A stretch of DNA of 64,000 bases from Maniola hyperantus (GCF_902806685.2 NC_048556.1:6572001-6636000), one strand, 5' to 3'; positions 24,063 through 36,409 are shown, counted from the first letter of the stretch. The notes: generated from the letters alone by a model not told the origin. A program made the numbers and translations.

Positions 24063-27000
24063 ATGTCTTTATTTACGACCAATATTATGTATCCGGCAAA
24101 GTATATACCTAATGGCTACGCGACTCAAATGGCGGATAAACCAAAGAATAAAATAATATTCCTCGATATCACTCCAGCTCGGACTCCACACATGAAATCT
24201 CCCTCAGCCAATTCTATACAGCCTTTGAGGAATAACTTAATTGAGCCGCAGATTAACCGAGACATAATCTATGAAAATATTAAGCCAGTGTTCTTTTTGT
24301 TGCGGGCTTTGGGCGTATTACCCATATCGAGGCCGTCGCCGGGAGTAAATCAATTCCAGATCGCATCCCCTTCGATGCTTTATTCCTTTGCCTGCTACGT
24401 CTGTCTCATCGGTTATGTGCTCTATCTTTCTTTACACAAAGTCCAGATTTTACGCACGGCTGAAGGAAAATTCGAGGAGGCCGTCATTGAATACCTTTTT
24501 ACCGTGTACCTTTTTCCCATGTTACTTGTTCCTATAATGTGGTATGAAACGCGCAAGATCGCTGACATTCTAAATGGGTGGGTTGAATTTGAGGTAAGAT
24601 AAAAGTATTTTCTAACATTAGATAATGATTGACGATCTTCGAGGCGTAGTGATGCGCATTTTGGTCTTTAAAGTTGTGGGTTCAATTCCTGGCTGAGTCA
24701 TTTAGAAATTTATAATTTCTGTGCATAATTAAATATAAGGAGATCCGTATGAGAAACAGAGTACATAATAATTGCTAAGCTGGGCACATAGTTCGAAAAC
24801 CGATAGAGGTTGGGGTCCAAAGGCGCTAGAATGGCGACCTCTCCCCCAAACGCGCAGCGTCGGCAGATCCCGCCATTAGGTGAACAGATGACATCAAACG
24901 AGTCCACTGGATTCAGGCGGCCCAAGACCACGGCGTTTAAGTCTCTACAAGAGACCTTCATATGTCCAGCAGTGGACGTCTATGTGTTACGATGGTGATA
25001 AATGTAAAATAAATTTAATTTTCGCAGGTATGCTATAAAAAGCTATCTGCTAATGTACTTCCTGTGAAGTTGTACAAGAAAGCTCTGGCGATAGCTGTTA
25101 TAATCCCCATACTGTCCACGAGCTCGGTTGTCATCACGCACGTCACTATGGTAGATTTCAAAGTGATGCAAGTTATTCCCTACATTTTTTTGGAAATTCT
25201 GACCTATATTCTTGGAGGATATTGGTATCTTCTCTGTGAAACATTGAGCGTATGTGCTAGTGTGCTGGCTGAAGATTTTCAAAGGGTATGTAATGTAGTA
25301 GGTAGTTGTGTTGAATAAGTTAGATTTGTCTAATTTTCAACAAGTACGTTATCAATTACTTGCAAAAATGATAATGAATTTTTGTGTAACATTGTACAAA
25401 ACCAAAAAACCAAGCTAAAGCGAGCCAGCAGTTCCAAAAGTTACAGCCTACAGGTTGACGATCGCAATCGCAATATGATAGGAACAACTTTCATGCTAGC
25501 TTCCCTGGCTAGGGATGATTTAGAGCCCACTGTATTTACACGCTTTACACTAGCGTTTTGCCAGCGTAGCTACGCGTTCGTCAAGCGTATGACGCCGCGA
25601 CTACGCGACGCTAGCGCTGCGTATACCCTGTTCAATTGCTGAATTGCTGAGTTAGCCTCGCGCAGACACCGTTTGATCACGTTATCGTTTTGGTATTATC
25701 ATTATAAAATGGATTCTGACGAGAAAACTTTATGATGACTTTGGTATTAAAAAGTAAAATACTTATTATGAAAACGATATTTGAAAGTACCTACTTATAT
25801 GATGTTTACACAGCCCCGGGTGCGTCGCGTTGTCGCGGTGTCTTCCAACGCCTACGCTGGGAAAACGCTAGTGTGAAGAGGCTTATAGTAAAAATTGTAT
25901 TTTGTCATTTCTCAGGCGCTCCGTCACATAGGACCTGCAGGAAAAGTGGCTGAATACCGTGCCCTATGGCTGCGATTAAGCAAATTAGCTCGAAACACTG
26001 GCATCGCAAACTGCTACACCTTTACCTTTGTCAATCTCTACCTATTCCTCATAATCACTTTATCTATATACGGCCTCCTTAGTCAAATCTCAGAAGGCTT
26101 CGGTGTGAAAGACATTGGGCTGGCGGTGACTGCGTGCTGCAGCATTTTCCTTCTGTTTTTCATCTGTGATGAGGCGCACTACGCATCACAAAACGTTAGT
26201 TACTAAATTAGATATACAATTTAAGGATAGGATCCTTGGTGCGTATGAACGCAATGTAGGTATTATGTTACGGGTAATGATGATGAAGATGTCGTAAACC
26301 TAGGCTTACACGGGTTTACTTAGTATTACCCAAACGTTTTGGGTATAGTTCGAATAATAAGTAAAATAAATTTTAATTCGGAATCTACCCATACTCACCT
26401 AGGTCTACCCAACTCGGGCTGGATAATGTTAGGTTGGATAAAGTATATGCTCTTAGAGCTATTGTTTCCTTTTCGGGTTGGAAGAAATGCATGGCTCCAT
26501 TGCATAGTGGGGTACTCTTCCTCCCCTCGCTTCGACTATCAAGAGCGAGCGAAGCGAGCTCAGGGCTTAGGGCACTCCGACTCGGATAGGTTAGGTTAGA
26601 AGGGGATGGCGCGGTCTGTAAGACCCCACCATCCCTTCGTGGTTATTTCTCTTTAAACCAACCAGAAAAATGTGCAAAAAATCATGTCGATCCGTTGCTC
26701 CGTTGCGACGTGATTGTAAGACAAACCAACAAACAAACACACTTTCGCATTTATAATATGAATAGTGATCACGTTTACATCGCGGGTTGTGTGTACATAC
26801 TTCAAATACTAAAGGCAACTTTTCAGGTTCGAACAAATTTTCAAAAGAAACTGCTGATGGTGGAATTGTCTTGGATGAACACGGACGCACAGACCGAGGT
26901 GAACATGTTCCTGCGAGCTACCGAGATGAATCCCTCGCAGATAAGCTTAGGCGGTTTCTTCGACGTCAACCGGAACCTATTCAAATCGGTATAATCTATA

Positions 27001-28008
27001 CCTTTTTTTAGGGTTCCGTAAATCCAAACAAAAAAGGACCCAGGAGGGAGAATAATATCACTTCGTTGTCTGTCTGTCGACCTATGTCTGTCGTATCTGG
27101 CAAGACCAAACAAGAGAATCGAAACCTACAGCCTAGTTCACGTCCTATTATAGAGTACCAACTACCTACTCGCCGTGGACCTAGAGTCATGTTTGGTCTT
27201 ATAGCACAATTAGTAAAGGGAAATATCCGAAAACCGTGAATTTGTGATTACATTACAAAAAAAACCGGCCAAGTGCGAGTCAAACTCGCGCACCGTGGGT
27301 TCTGAAGTCGGGTATTTTTTTGGTAATTTTTCTCGATAAATCAAAAACTCGATAATTCATAAGAATAAATGAAAAACTGGTTTAGAATTTGCAGGTAAAG
27401 GCCTTTCATAATGATACCCCACTTAGTATAGTTTTCATACTTCGAAAATTGAAAATACTAGTTAAGTACCAATACTTGTTCATGAACACTTTTTAATTTT
27501 TTTTGTGATGTAGCTACGAGTACCTACCCAACCACAAATTCACAGTTTTTGAATTTATTCCTTTACTTGTGCTATAGGACCTACCTACCTGTTAAATTTC
27601 ATGATTCTAGTCAACGAGAAGTACCCTATAGGTTTTCTTGACGTCGGACGGACAGACGGACAGACATACAGACAACGAAGTGATCTTGTAAGGGTTCCTT
27701 TTTTTTGGAGGTACGGAACCCTAAAACTTATAAAGTTTCTTGTACGATGGTACGAAACCCTTCGTGTGCGAGTCCGATCCGCACTTGACTGGATTGTTTT
27801 TCTACAGCTCCTGGCTACAATGGTGACTTATCTCGTCGTGCTACTGCAGTTCCAAATCAGTATCCCCGATGACTCACATACAGACCACATGGAAAATGAA
27901 GAAAGGCCATTCAATTATACTTCGACTGTGACAGCTGAAACTACCGCAGCCACCACCACTTTAGCTACCATCCTGACTACACTAGCTAGGAAGAAAAAGA
28001 AAAACTAG
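24063..28008 (+). CDS. Gustatory receptor, CO2-receptor (Gr21a/Gr63a) type
   Basis: Five exons: 24063-24593, 25028-25285, 25916-26194, 26827-26988 and 27808-28008. All introns are phase 0, as is usual in Gr genes. The product is 476 residues with an open frame throughout. I chose the ATG at 24063 because it opens MSLFTTNIMYP; the frame extends upstream only through a TTG. Hydrophobic segments are spaced as in the seven-pass insect chemoreceptors (N-terminus inside). Near the C-terminus is TYLVVLLQF (residues 417-425), the Gr signature TYhhhhhQF. The preceding exon (FLRATEMNPSQISLGGFFDV) matches the strongly conserved CO2-receptor end as I remember it. Lepidoptera have three such genes (Gr1-Gr3), expressed in labial-palp neurons; which one this is cannot be settled here. 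The tail is Thr-rich and ends in a basic cluster (RKKKKN). Confidence 0.9.
24790..24995 (+). mobile_element. RTE LINE tail in Gr intron 1
   Basis: It contains GGTTGGGGTCCAAAGG, CTAGAATGGCGACCTC and CCAGCAGTGGACGTCTATG. This is the RTE C-terminal stretch, here in the same direction as the host gene, ~30 bases before exon 2. Confidence 0.6.
25545..25890. mobile_element. Foldback element in Gr intron 2
   Basis: CTTTACACTAGCGTTTTGCC on the left is mirrored by 'GGGAAAACGCTAGTGTGAAG' on the right, with about 270 bases between. It looks like a MITE with terminal inverted repeats. The right arm ends ~25 bases before the exon 3 acceptor. Confidence 0.55.
27007..27730. mobile_element. Pair of (GTCY)n-class MITEs in Gr intron 4
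   Basis: One copy (about 27007-27260) starts AGGGTTCCGTAAATCC with GTCTGTCTGTC. A second, opposite copy (27265-27730) starts AACCGGCCAAGTGCGAGTC and ends GGTACGGAACCCTAAAA. The two are head to head and fill most of the intron, so its transcript can fold into a long hairpin. Confidence 0.65.
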
Positions 28009-28093
28009 TGTGTACCTGGGGTACCTAGATCTCGTAGATGTTTAATTTTTTTGGGTTGTAAGTGGGTAATTTAATTTTGCTTATATAATAAAA

Positions 28094-31000
28094 ACTAGTA
28101 TTTTGCTCGCTGCTCGAGCTGCTAAAGCAGCTCTCGAGGTCTATAATCGTCATTTTGAATAATAAAAAATTTTGTATGAAAAAAAAAATTCCGCCATTTT
28201 GAATTTTTTTTCCATCCATCGAGTAGACCTTTGGACCCTGATCATCTCTTGCCAAGAAACCACTCTTCCATCTTTCATACCCTCCGAGATGGACGCCGAT
28301 GAAATTTGTATGGCGGCCATCTTTTTTTCTGAATTTTAAAAAAAAATTCAAATTTTTGGCAATTGGATGAGGTTTCGAATGACATTTGGTCGAGCACCTC
28401 CCACCTATCTTCGATACCTCAAGCGTGCCCTTCACCCGTCTCCGAAATCCTCAATCATCAGCTCCCTCCATATGTTGCCCTAAAGGAATCTTTGTCTTCT
28501 ATATGAAACCACAAGTGAAAAAAAAAAGTTTCATACAAAATTTTACAGGAGGAAATTTTTTGAAAATCTCGGCCGCCATCTTGTTTTTTCCAATTTTTTT
28601 CACTTTTTCTAAAAATCGTTTGCTAACATCTAAAATAACTGCAAGTTTAAACAAAATCGGTTGGAAAACAAAAAAGTTACAAAAGTCAGGTCGGCCGCCA
28701 TCTTGTTTTTCTGAAATGTCATAATTTTTCCCTACTCGAATCCCACTTCTGAACATATCTCCCATACATTATTATATCATTTTCTGTCTCTTTCTAGGAG
28801 AACAATTATGTCAATGAGTCAGTCAGTCAGTGGTAATTGAGCTATATATAGTATAACTAGTATTTTGCTCGCTGCTCGAGCTGCTAAAGCAGCTCTCGAG
28901 GTCTATAATCGCCATTTTGAAAATTTTTAAAAAAGTCATAAATTTTGTATGAAAAAAAAAATTCCGCCATTTTGAATTTTTTTTCAATCCATCGAGTAAA
29001 CCTTCGGATCCTGATCATCTCTTGCCAAGAAACCACTCTTCCATCTTTCATACCCTCCGAGATTGACGCGGATGAAATTTGTATGGCGGCCATCTTTTTT
29101 TCGGAATTTTGAATTTTTTTCCAAATTTTTGGCAATTGGATGAGGTTTCGAATGACATTTGGTCGAGCACCTCCCACCTATCTTCGATACCTCAAGCGTG
29201 CCCTTCACCCGTCTCCGAAATCCTCAATCATCAGCTCCCTCCATATGTTGCCCTAAAGGAATCTTTGTCTTCTATATGAAACCACAAGTGAAAAAAAAAA
29301 GTTTCATACAAAATTTTACAGGAGGGAATTTTTTGAAAATCTCGGCCGCCATCTTGTTTTTCAAATTTTTTTCACTTTTTCTAAAAACCGTTTACTAATA
29401 TCTTCAATTGTTGCAAGTTGTAACAAAATCGGTTGGAAAACAAAAAAGTTACAAAAGTCAGGTCGGCCGCCATCTTGTTTTTCTGAAATGTCATAATTTT
29501 TCCCTAGTCGAATCCCACTTCTGAACATATCTCCCATACATTATTATATCATTTTCTATCTCTTTCTAGGAGAACAATTATGTCAATCAGTGAGTGAGTG
29601 GTAATTGAGCTATATATAGTATAACTAGTATTTTGCTCGCTGCTCGAGCTGCTAAAGCAGCTCTCGAGGTCTATAATGGCCATTTTGAATAATAAAAAAT
29701 TTGTATGAAAAAATAAATTCCGCCATTTTGAATTTTTTTTCCATCCAACGAGTAGACCTTCGGACCCTGATCATCTCTTGCCAAGAAACCACTCTTCCAT
29801 CTGTCATACCCTCCGAGATGGACGCCGATGAAATTTGTATGGCGGCCATCTTTTTTTCGGAATTTTAAATTTTTTTTCCAATTTTTGGCAATTGGATGAG
29901 GTTTCGAATGACATTTGGTCGAGCACCTCCCACCTATCTTCGATACCTAAAGCGTGCCCTTCACCCGTCTCCGAAATCCTCAATCATCAGCTCCCTCCAT
30001 ATGTTGCCCTAAAGGAATCTTTGTCTTCTATATGAAACCACAAGTGAAAAAAAAAAGTTTCATACAAAATTTTACAGGAGGGAATTTTTTGAAAATCTCG
30101 GCCGCCATCTTGTTTTTCAAATTTTTTTCACTTTTTCTAAAAACCGTTTACTAATATCTTCAATTGTTGCAAGTTGTAACAAAATCGGTTGGAAAACAAA
30201 AAAGTTACAAAAGTCAGGTCGGCCGCCATCTTGTTTTTCTGAAATGTCATAATTTTTCCCTAGTCGAATCCCACTTCTGAACATATCTCCCATACATTAT
30301 TATATCATTTTCTATCTCTTTCTAGGAGAACAATTATGTCAATCAGTGAGTGAGTGGTAATTGAGCTATATATAGTATAACTAGTATTTTGCTCGCTGCT
30401 CGAGCTGCTAAAGCAGCTCTCGAGGTCTATAATGGCCATTTTGAATAATAAAAAATTTTGTATGAAAAAATAAATTCCGCCATTTTGAATTTTTTTTCCA
30501 TCCAACGAGTAGACCTTCGGACCCTGATCATCTCTTGCCAAGAAACCACTCTTCCATCTGTCATACCCTCCGAGATGGACGCCGATGAAATTTGTATGGC
30601 GGCCATCTTTTTTTCGGAATTTTAAATTTTTTTTCCAATTTTTGGCAATTGGATGAGGTTTCGAATGACATTTGGTCGAGCACCTCCCACCTATCTTCGA
30701 TACCTAAAGCGTGCCCTTCACCCGTCTCCGAAATCCTCAATCATCAGCTCCCTCCATATGTTACCCTAAAAGAATCTTTGTCTTCTATATGAAACCATAA
30801 GTGAAAAAAAAAAGTTTCATACAAAATTTTACAGGAGGAAATTTTTTGATAATCTCGGCCGCCATCTTGTTTTTTCAATTTTTTACACTTTTTCTAAAAA
30901 TCGTTTGCTAATATCTTCAATTGTTGCAAGTTGTAACAAAATCGGTTGGAAAACAAAAAAGTTACAAAAGTCAGGTCGGCCGCCATCTTGTTTTTCTGAA

Positions 31001-31132
31001 ATGTCATAATTTTTCCCTAGTCGAATCCCACTTCTGAACATATCTCTCATACATTATTATATCATTTTCTATCTCTTTCTAGGAGAACAATTATGTCAAT
31101 CAGTGAGTGAGTGGTAATTGAGCTATATATAG
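28094..31132 (-). mobile_element. Tandem array of four Helitron-like units
   Basis: Four direct repeats: 28094-28851, 28856-29619, 29624-30375 and 30380-31132 (752-764 bases). They are separated by the same four bases, TATA. On the minus strand each unit starts CTATATATAGCTC, soon followed by a GACT-type run, and ends with a GC-rich hairpin (GAGCTGCT-TT-AGCAGCTC), 14 bases, then CTAGT. These are the ends of Lep1 Helitrons plus the subterminal hairpin of Helitrons in general. Units 2-4 are much more alike than unit 1. Open frames inside recur only because the unit recurs. They hold no transposase. Confidence 0.8.
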
Positions 31133-31189
31133 TATAATAATACATATGAGGAGATATCTAGGTAATATTTTATTGTAAAGTCGTAAAGC

Positions 31190-31430
31190 ATTCATCATCA
31201 TCATAATGATCAACCCTTCGCCGGATCACTACTGAGCACAGGTCTCCTCTTAGAATGAGAAGGATTTAGGCCACAGTCTTCCATGCTGACCCAGTGCAGT
31301 TTGGGAGATAGACCACCTTTGAGAACATTATGAAGAATGAGAGTTCTTGCAGGTTTCCTCACGATGTTTTCCTTTACCGTTGAAGCAAGTGTTTGATTGT
31401 ACTTAAAACGCACATAGCATAGTTATCACC
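31190..31430 (-). mobile_element. tRNA-derived SINE, head missing
   Basis: It contains the (CAT)n tail, AACCCTTCGCCGGATCAC, GCAGGTTTCCTCACGATG and TTAAAACGCACATA. It ends before the tRNA-like head. Confidence 0.7.
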
Positions 31431-31434
31431 GCGT

Positions 31435-32098
31435 CAAATAAATCCGACTCATTAAATAGGTACTGATTTCAAATTCATTAATAGTTCTTTGTAATCGACA
31501 TTCACTATCGAATTACTAATGAAAATAATAATTTGATTGTACATCCTTAACCTAACGGGCTATATTATCCATCACAGTTACATTATGATGGACTTAAACA
31601 AAACGCTAGATAATAACAGCTGTCATCTAAAATGACAGTTATTTTTTGTGACGATTCGAAGCGCCCCATATGGCCCCATCAGTCATCAGCACATTGTACC
31701 TACCGGCAATCAAAATTATGGACACTGTGTCAAATGATCCTCGTAACAAATTATTCATAGTCTCAACACTAATATTTAGTTCCGAGTACGCTCACTGCTG
31801 CTATCAAGATAATATATTATCTTGATAATCGAGTTGCTTCAAAAACAGTCAACAGCTATAGTAAGTCCAGCGTACTTGTGTTAGTAAAGGTCAGTGATAT
31901 CCACCCAACGACGACGTTCCGTTTTGCCATCGACCCATAGTGGCTACAAATGTCAGAATATTCGAGATAATTGTCAAAGTCAAGCTGACACATATCTGCA
32001 ATTTTGTCCGATCAAAAACGCCTATCCTGCCGCGTTATTTAAGATTTTGTTGAAATTAAGTTATTAATTAGCAAAGGCAACCGAGATTATTAGCAGAA
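31435..32098. promoter_or_regulatory. Gene-poor segment with the presumed Cdc37 promoter
   Basis: The sequence upstream of the Cdc37 start has no repeat I recognise apart from a short palindrome around 31806-31828 (TCAAGATAATATATTATCTTGA). No clear TATA box is placed close to the start codon. The promoter role is inferred from position alone. Confidence 0.3.
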
Positions 32099-34830
32099 AT
32101 GGTGGACTATAGCAAATGGAAAGATATCGAAGTAGGTATCAAGTCCTTATAAGGACTATTTGTAATGTCAACAACAGTTTCCAACTGGAATGCCAAGTTT
32201 CATGCAAGTTTTCCTAACATTTCCTGCAATATTTGTGTCAATCTCTAATAATATTCCCTTAATGTTTTGTATAGATCTCAGATGATGAGGATGAAACGCA
32301 TCCAAACATTGACACTCCATCACTCTTCCGGTGGCGGCATCAAGCTCGCGTGGAACGCATGGAAGAGAGAAAACGTGAAAAAGAAGAACACGAACAACGA
32401 AAAGCCGAGGTTATTAGAAAGGTCGCTGAAACTAAGGAGACAATAGCAAAAGTAGAACCAAACAATCCCGATTTGGAATCGTTAAGAAAAGCGCTCGCTG
32501 ACTTAGAGAAGGAAGAGCAAGAGATACAAAAGAAAGAGGATGAATTACGCAAGAAAGAAAAGAAAACTCCTTGGAATGTTGACACGATAAGCGAGCCCGG
32601 TTTCACTAAAACAATCATTAACACAAATGCACTACGACCGAAGGAGGAAAATTTAACTGAAGAGGAAAAAGAGGCCAGAATGAGAAAGTTTATTAATGAT
32701 AATGAGAAGTTGCTAAAACAGTTTGGTATGCTGCGAAAGTATGATGACTCAAAGCAGTTTCTGCAGCAGCACAGCCAGCTGGTTTGTGAAGAGACGGCCA
32801 ACTATCTTGTCATTTGGTGTATAAACTTGGAAATGGAAGAGGTAAGTAATATAATTTTATTTTCTTTTATTAATCTAGCATCTAATTTTTTACACAGTTT
32901 GTTGAATAAAAACTTTGAAACAAAAGGAGATATCAAAGATTATTTAAAAAAAAAATCTTTCGTGAGATCAGCAACCAGTACTAAGACTTTAAACAAATTA
33001 GTTGAAAGTAGGATATTGTGTATGGGCTGCTACTCTTTAGAACCCAACACTCATATTTAGCTGCCTATCATGTAGTGAGGTTGTATGCATGTTTTAATCT
33101 CACAGGCAATCCTCAACCAAGACCAACCCTCGATTGCCTGCGATGCCTAAAAAGAGATTACTTAAATGATTTTTTTATCATGTGATAGTAAATTGCTCTT
33201 ACTGATTTAAAAAATAGCTGGCTGAGTTTGTTTGGGCTTCTCAGACCACGGCAACCTTCGGAACTCCCCTCACCTCACTCCAATAATATTATTGTTGACT
33301 TTCAAATGTGATCTTTTATGTTAGTGATTCATGAAATATCAAAATAAAAATTCAAGATCCTAAATCCTCAATTTAACTTAACTACTGGCTCTAGTTGCTG
33401 ATCCCTGTGTCATGTTGATAGCTTACCATCCATTTTATACTTTGATTTGAGAATATGATATGTTTTCAGAAACATGACCTGATGCAACATGTAGCTCATC
33501 AGACTATCTGCATGCAGTACATCCTGGAGCTGTCTAAACAATTGGATGTAGATCCTAGAGCCTGTGTGGGATCATTCTTCTCTAGGTATGATAACTCTAA
33601 TCAGTAGAAAACTTTGATTGTCTGTTATAAGGTGTTTGTGCACTCATCCGTATTGTATGTGATTCTTCAAAGTGGCTGTCATACAAATATCATATTTTTA
33701 CAGAATCCGTGATTTCACGGATGAGTGCACAAATGCCCATAGTATGTGCAAAACAAGTAGTCCAATCTAAACATGAGGTGTGTGACTGTGCATTGTACAA
33801 AAAGATATCTTGTTTGTTTATTAAGATGAGGAGTAGGAACCTGGAATAAAATAACAAAATTTGTTCCTGGCCACCACAATATCACATAAAGTTGTGTGGT
33901 CGATTGCAGAAATCCTGCAACAATGATTGTTACAATTGCAATTGTTATGATTGGCTGAATTTATGGTATTCTTGTTGCCACAATGCATTGTAGCCAATAG
34001 TGACCGAGTGTCAACCAATTAGAGGTGATTGTGATTGTGACATTGTAGCTGTCATTTTACCTCAATCGAGCACCTGTTTGTTACAGAATCCAAATAGCAG
34101 AGAAAACTTACAAAGACTCATTTGATGATGAACTAGAGCAGTTCAAAGCCAGAATAAAGAAGAGAGCAGCAGAGAAGATTCAAGAGGCCATCTGTGAACA
34201 AGAAGAAGAGGAGAGGAAGGCCAGGCTTGGACCCGGAGGGCTGGATCCTGTTGAAGTATATGAGGAATTGCCTGATGTAAGTAACTTATCATAACAAATT
34301 GCACTTAATACAGAATTTGAATCAATTCTTTAAACATCTATCAGCAAGTTTAGTCCAAACTTAGAATATTTAAATTCTAACTGTGGTGACTGCTCTCATC
34401 TTTCTAGTGTTAATATGTACTTAGTAGCTTAAATGAATAACTAGTACTTTTTCCCACTGCAAGACAACATTCAACATTCTTGTTGTGATCTTCCATTGAG
34501 TACTAAATATTTTATTCATGTTATATGAGACATGTTAATCATTTCGAAACATTTTGGAATGAATTAGGTATATATCCCAATTATTTAACATTATCATTAT
34601 ATAATCACTTGTAGGAGCTGAAAAAATGTTTTGACGCCCAAGATGTCCCAATGCTACAAGCGACCATTGCCAAAATGCCAGAACAAGAAGCTATTTACTA
34701 CATGAAGAGATGTGTAGACTCAGGCCTATGGGTCCCTGGAAAGAACGATGAGGAACCAACGATGAAGGAAAATGCTGCTCCGGAACAGAAGAAAGATACT
34801 CCTTCAGTTAGCACTGATGATTTAGACTGA
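32099..34830 (+). CDS. Cdc37: Hsp90 co-chaperone Cdc37
   Basis: Five exons: 32099-32131, 32275-32841, 33470-33585, 34087-34276 and 34615-34830. They encode 373 residues (the human protein has 378). Cdc37 brings protein kinases to Hsp90 in the cytosol. The start MVDYSKWKDIE and the acidic ISDDEDETHPNIDT follow the family exactly. Ser13, the conserved CK2 site needed for kinase-client binding, is present in the SDDED context. Residues about 30-130 are charged and heptad-like, fitting the long N-terminal coiled coil. The middle domain (KHDLMQHVAHQTICMQYILE onward) binds Hsp90, and a helical C-terminal part follows, ending in STDDLD. Exon 1 is only 33 bases, a split also seen in V-ATPase E in this window. 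The frame past exon 2 into the intron is accidental. Confidence 0.97.
33649..33735. repeat. Inverted repeat in Cdc37 intron 3
   Basis: TTTGTGCACTCATCCGT on the left is mirrored by ACGGATGAGTGCACAAA on the right, with a loop of about 50 bases. Likely a very short MITE. Confidence 0.6.
33870..34060. mobile_element. Dispersed repeat in Cdc37 intron 3
   Basis: AACAATGATTGTTACAATTG and TATGATTGGCTGAATTTATG recur in reverse complement at 37.3 kb. The repeat ends ~25 bases before the exon 4 acceptor. Confidence 0.5.
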
Positions 34831-36409
34831 TCGATTTAATAATGCCTTTATTTTGTTTAAGGTATATTATTTTTTGTGTTTAGGGGAATGCCATGAGCGA
34901 TTTATTAATTTATTTCCAAATTATTGCAAAAGTCATTAAGTTAAACAGTGACACGCGAAACTAAGTCTGCGGCCCAAGTGGGAGCGGGTGCGTCCTGCGG
35001 TCCACTTAATATTTGCAAGAAATTGGAAGGAAGACGTGCGGACGCGTTCTAATCGAAAGCGGGTCGGAGAATATGCCGTAGCGTCCGCTGACCGCCCAGC
35101 AGGATGTACCTGCTCCCACCTAGGCTGGAGACTAACGGCCGAAATCAATAAGTAATTAATCGATCCTATCTGTCATCTGTCAATATGTTAGTTACCAACA
35201 TTCTTTTTCTTTTCTTCTCTATGGCCGCGTTGCGGTCACGTAGCTCAGTATACCATACTACGAACTGTATTCTCACTGAGACTACTGTTTAGAATTTAGA
35301 TGTGACTTGCATCTTACAGATTACCGTTCCCTTAAATAAAAAAATATAATTCGCTCGTGAATTTTCCTAACTAGTTCAGACATACGGAAAACGCGATATA
35401 ATGCGATAAAATAAACCTTGTGCGTATGGATATGCACGAGAGACTAGAGACAGTGACAATGCGTCTAATCCTGATGTACACAATATCTAAACTGGCAGGT
35501 CTAAACCTTGTGCTATCCTTTTCCCCTGCGAACATTAAGAAAGGGGGTAGATCATTTTACCACCCTCCTCTCTATATATATAAATGTTATCTAATATAGC
35601 ACCGTACTGAAGTCGCGCTTATCTATTTTCAAGTCGTCAAGTAGATTTTCGATCCGTTCGGATCGAATGATTCCTTTGTCTGAACTAGCTCTTAACTATA
35701 CTGCATTTTATTACTAACAGCCGTACTCAGAGTCGCTTAACCGTTACTTAAGTTTAGTTAAAACGAGAGCTATATCTCACATAAATCTGTCTCGTTTTAA
35801 CTCAAAGTAACGATTAGCGACTCTGAGTACGGCTGTTAGTCCTCAGATTTGAACAGAAAGTTTTAAGATATAATTTTATTACTTTAATAGTATTTACAGG
35901 CTAGACATTACTTTCTGTCAAACCTGTTAAAGTTCAAGAAATTGGCTTCCCAGTCACAATTTATGTACATAAAACATCAATACTGAATTAGAGCAATAAA
36001 CGTAAGCCTATGTTATATTATTTTCATGTTGTTTTAATTTTAGACCTTGTCCAGAGAGGCGGATTCGCCACGCATATATCGCGTGAATTCATACGCGCGT
36101 TGACCAAAGATCCTTTACCTTTATATCGCATCCACAAGCAATTTAAAAGTAAATCCTGTGTGCTATAATGCGAGTCGAGCCTCGAGATACTATCAGACTC
36201 CTTGTTAGCGTGATGCATCGTTTATTCGCGCAGTTATTGTAATTTTAGTCGTCCGTGCGTAATGTGTCTAATGTATTCTGAAAGCTAAAGTTTGCGTGTT
36301 AATGGTACTTGTTACGTCAGGAGCTGAAGAGTATAAAATAAATAAAAGAGGGTAGTTTTAACTTGTACTTTTTATATAACAAAACTACAATAGGTGCGAG
36401 GCGCGGCCG
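34831..36409. other. Intergenic region between convergent Cdc37 and CNOT2
   Basis: This holds the 3' untranslated regions of both genes. Apart from the foldback element at 35.7 kb, no feature is supported; short open frames here look accidental. Confidence 0.5.
35715..35838. mobile_element. Palindromic foldback MITE
   Basis: TAACAGCCGTACTCAGAGTC on the left is the reverse complement of GACTCTGAGTACGGCTGTTA on the right. The inner arms AGTTAAAACGAGA/TCTCGTTTTAACT are also paired, around a short AT-rich loop. Confidence 0.75.

Noticed and set aside
28025..30792. Repeated ~66-136-codon open frames on both strands (for example starting MYGGHLFFGILNFF or MVEHLPPIFDTSS)
   Set aside because: They recur once per unit only because the 755-bp element is tandemly repeated. 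Both strands are open at once, and there is no known domain.
32340..32801. 153-codon minus-strand frame opposite Cdc37 exon 2
   Set aside because: It is the antisense shadow of the Glu/Lys-rich coiled coil, giving Ser/Phe-rich nonsense. The plus strand is clearly the gene.
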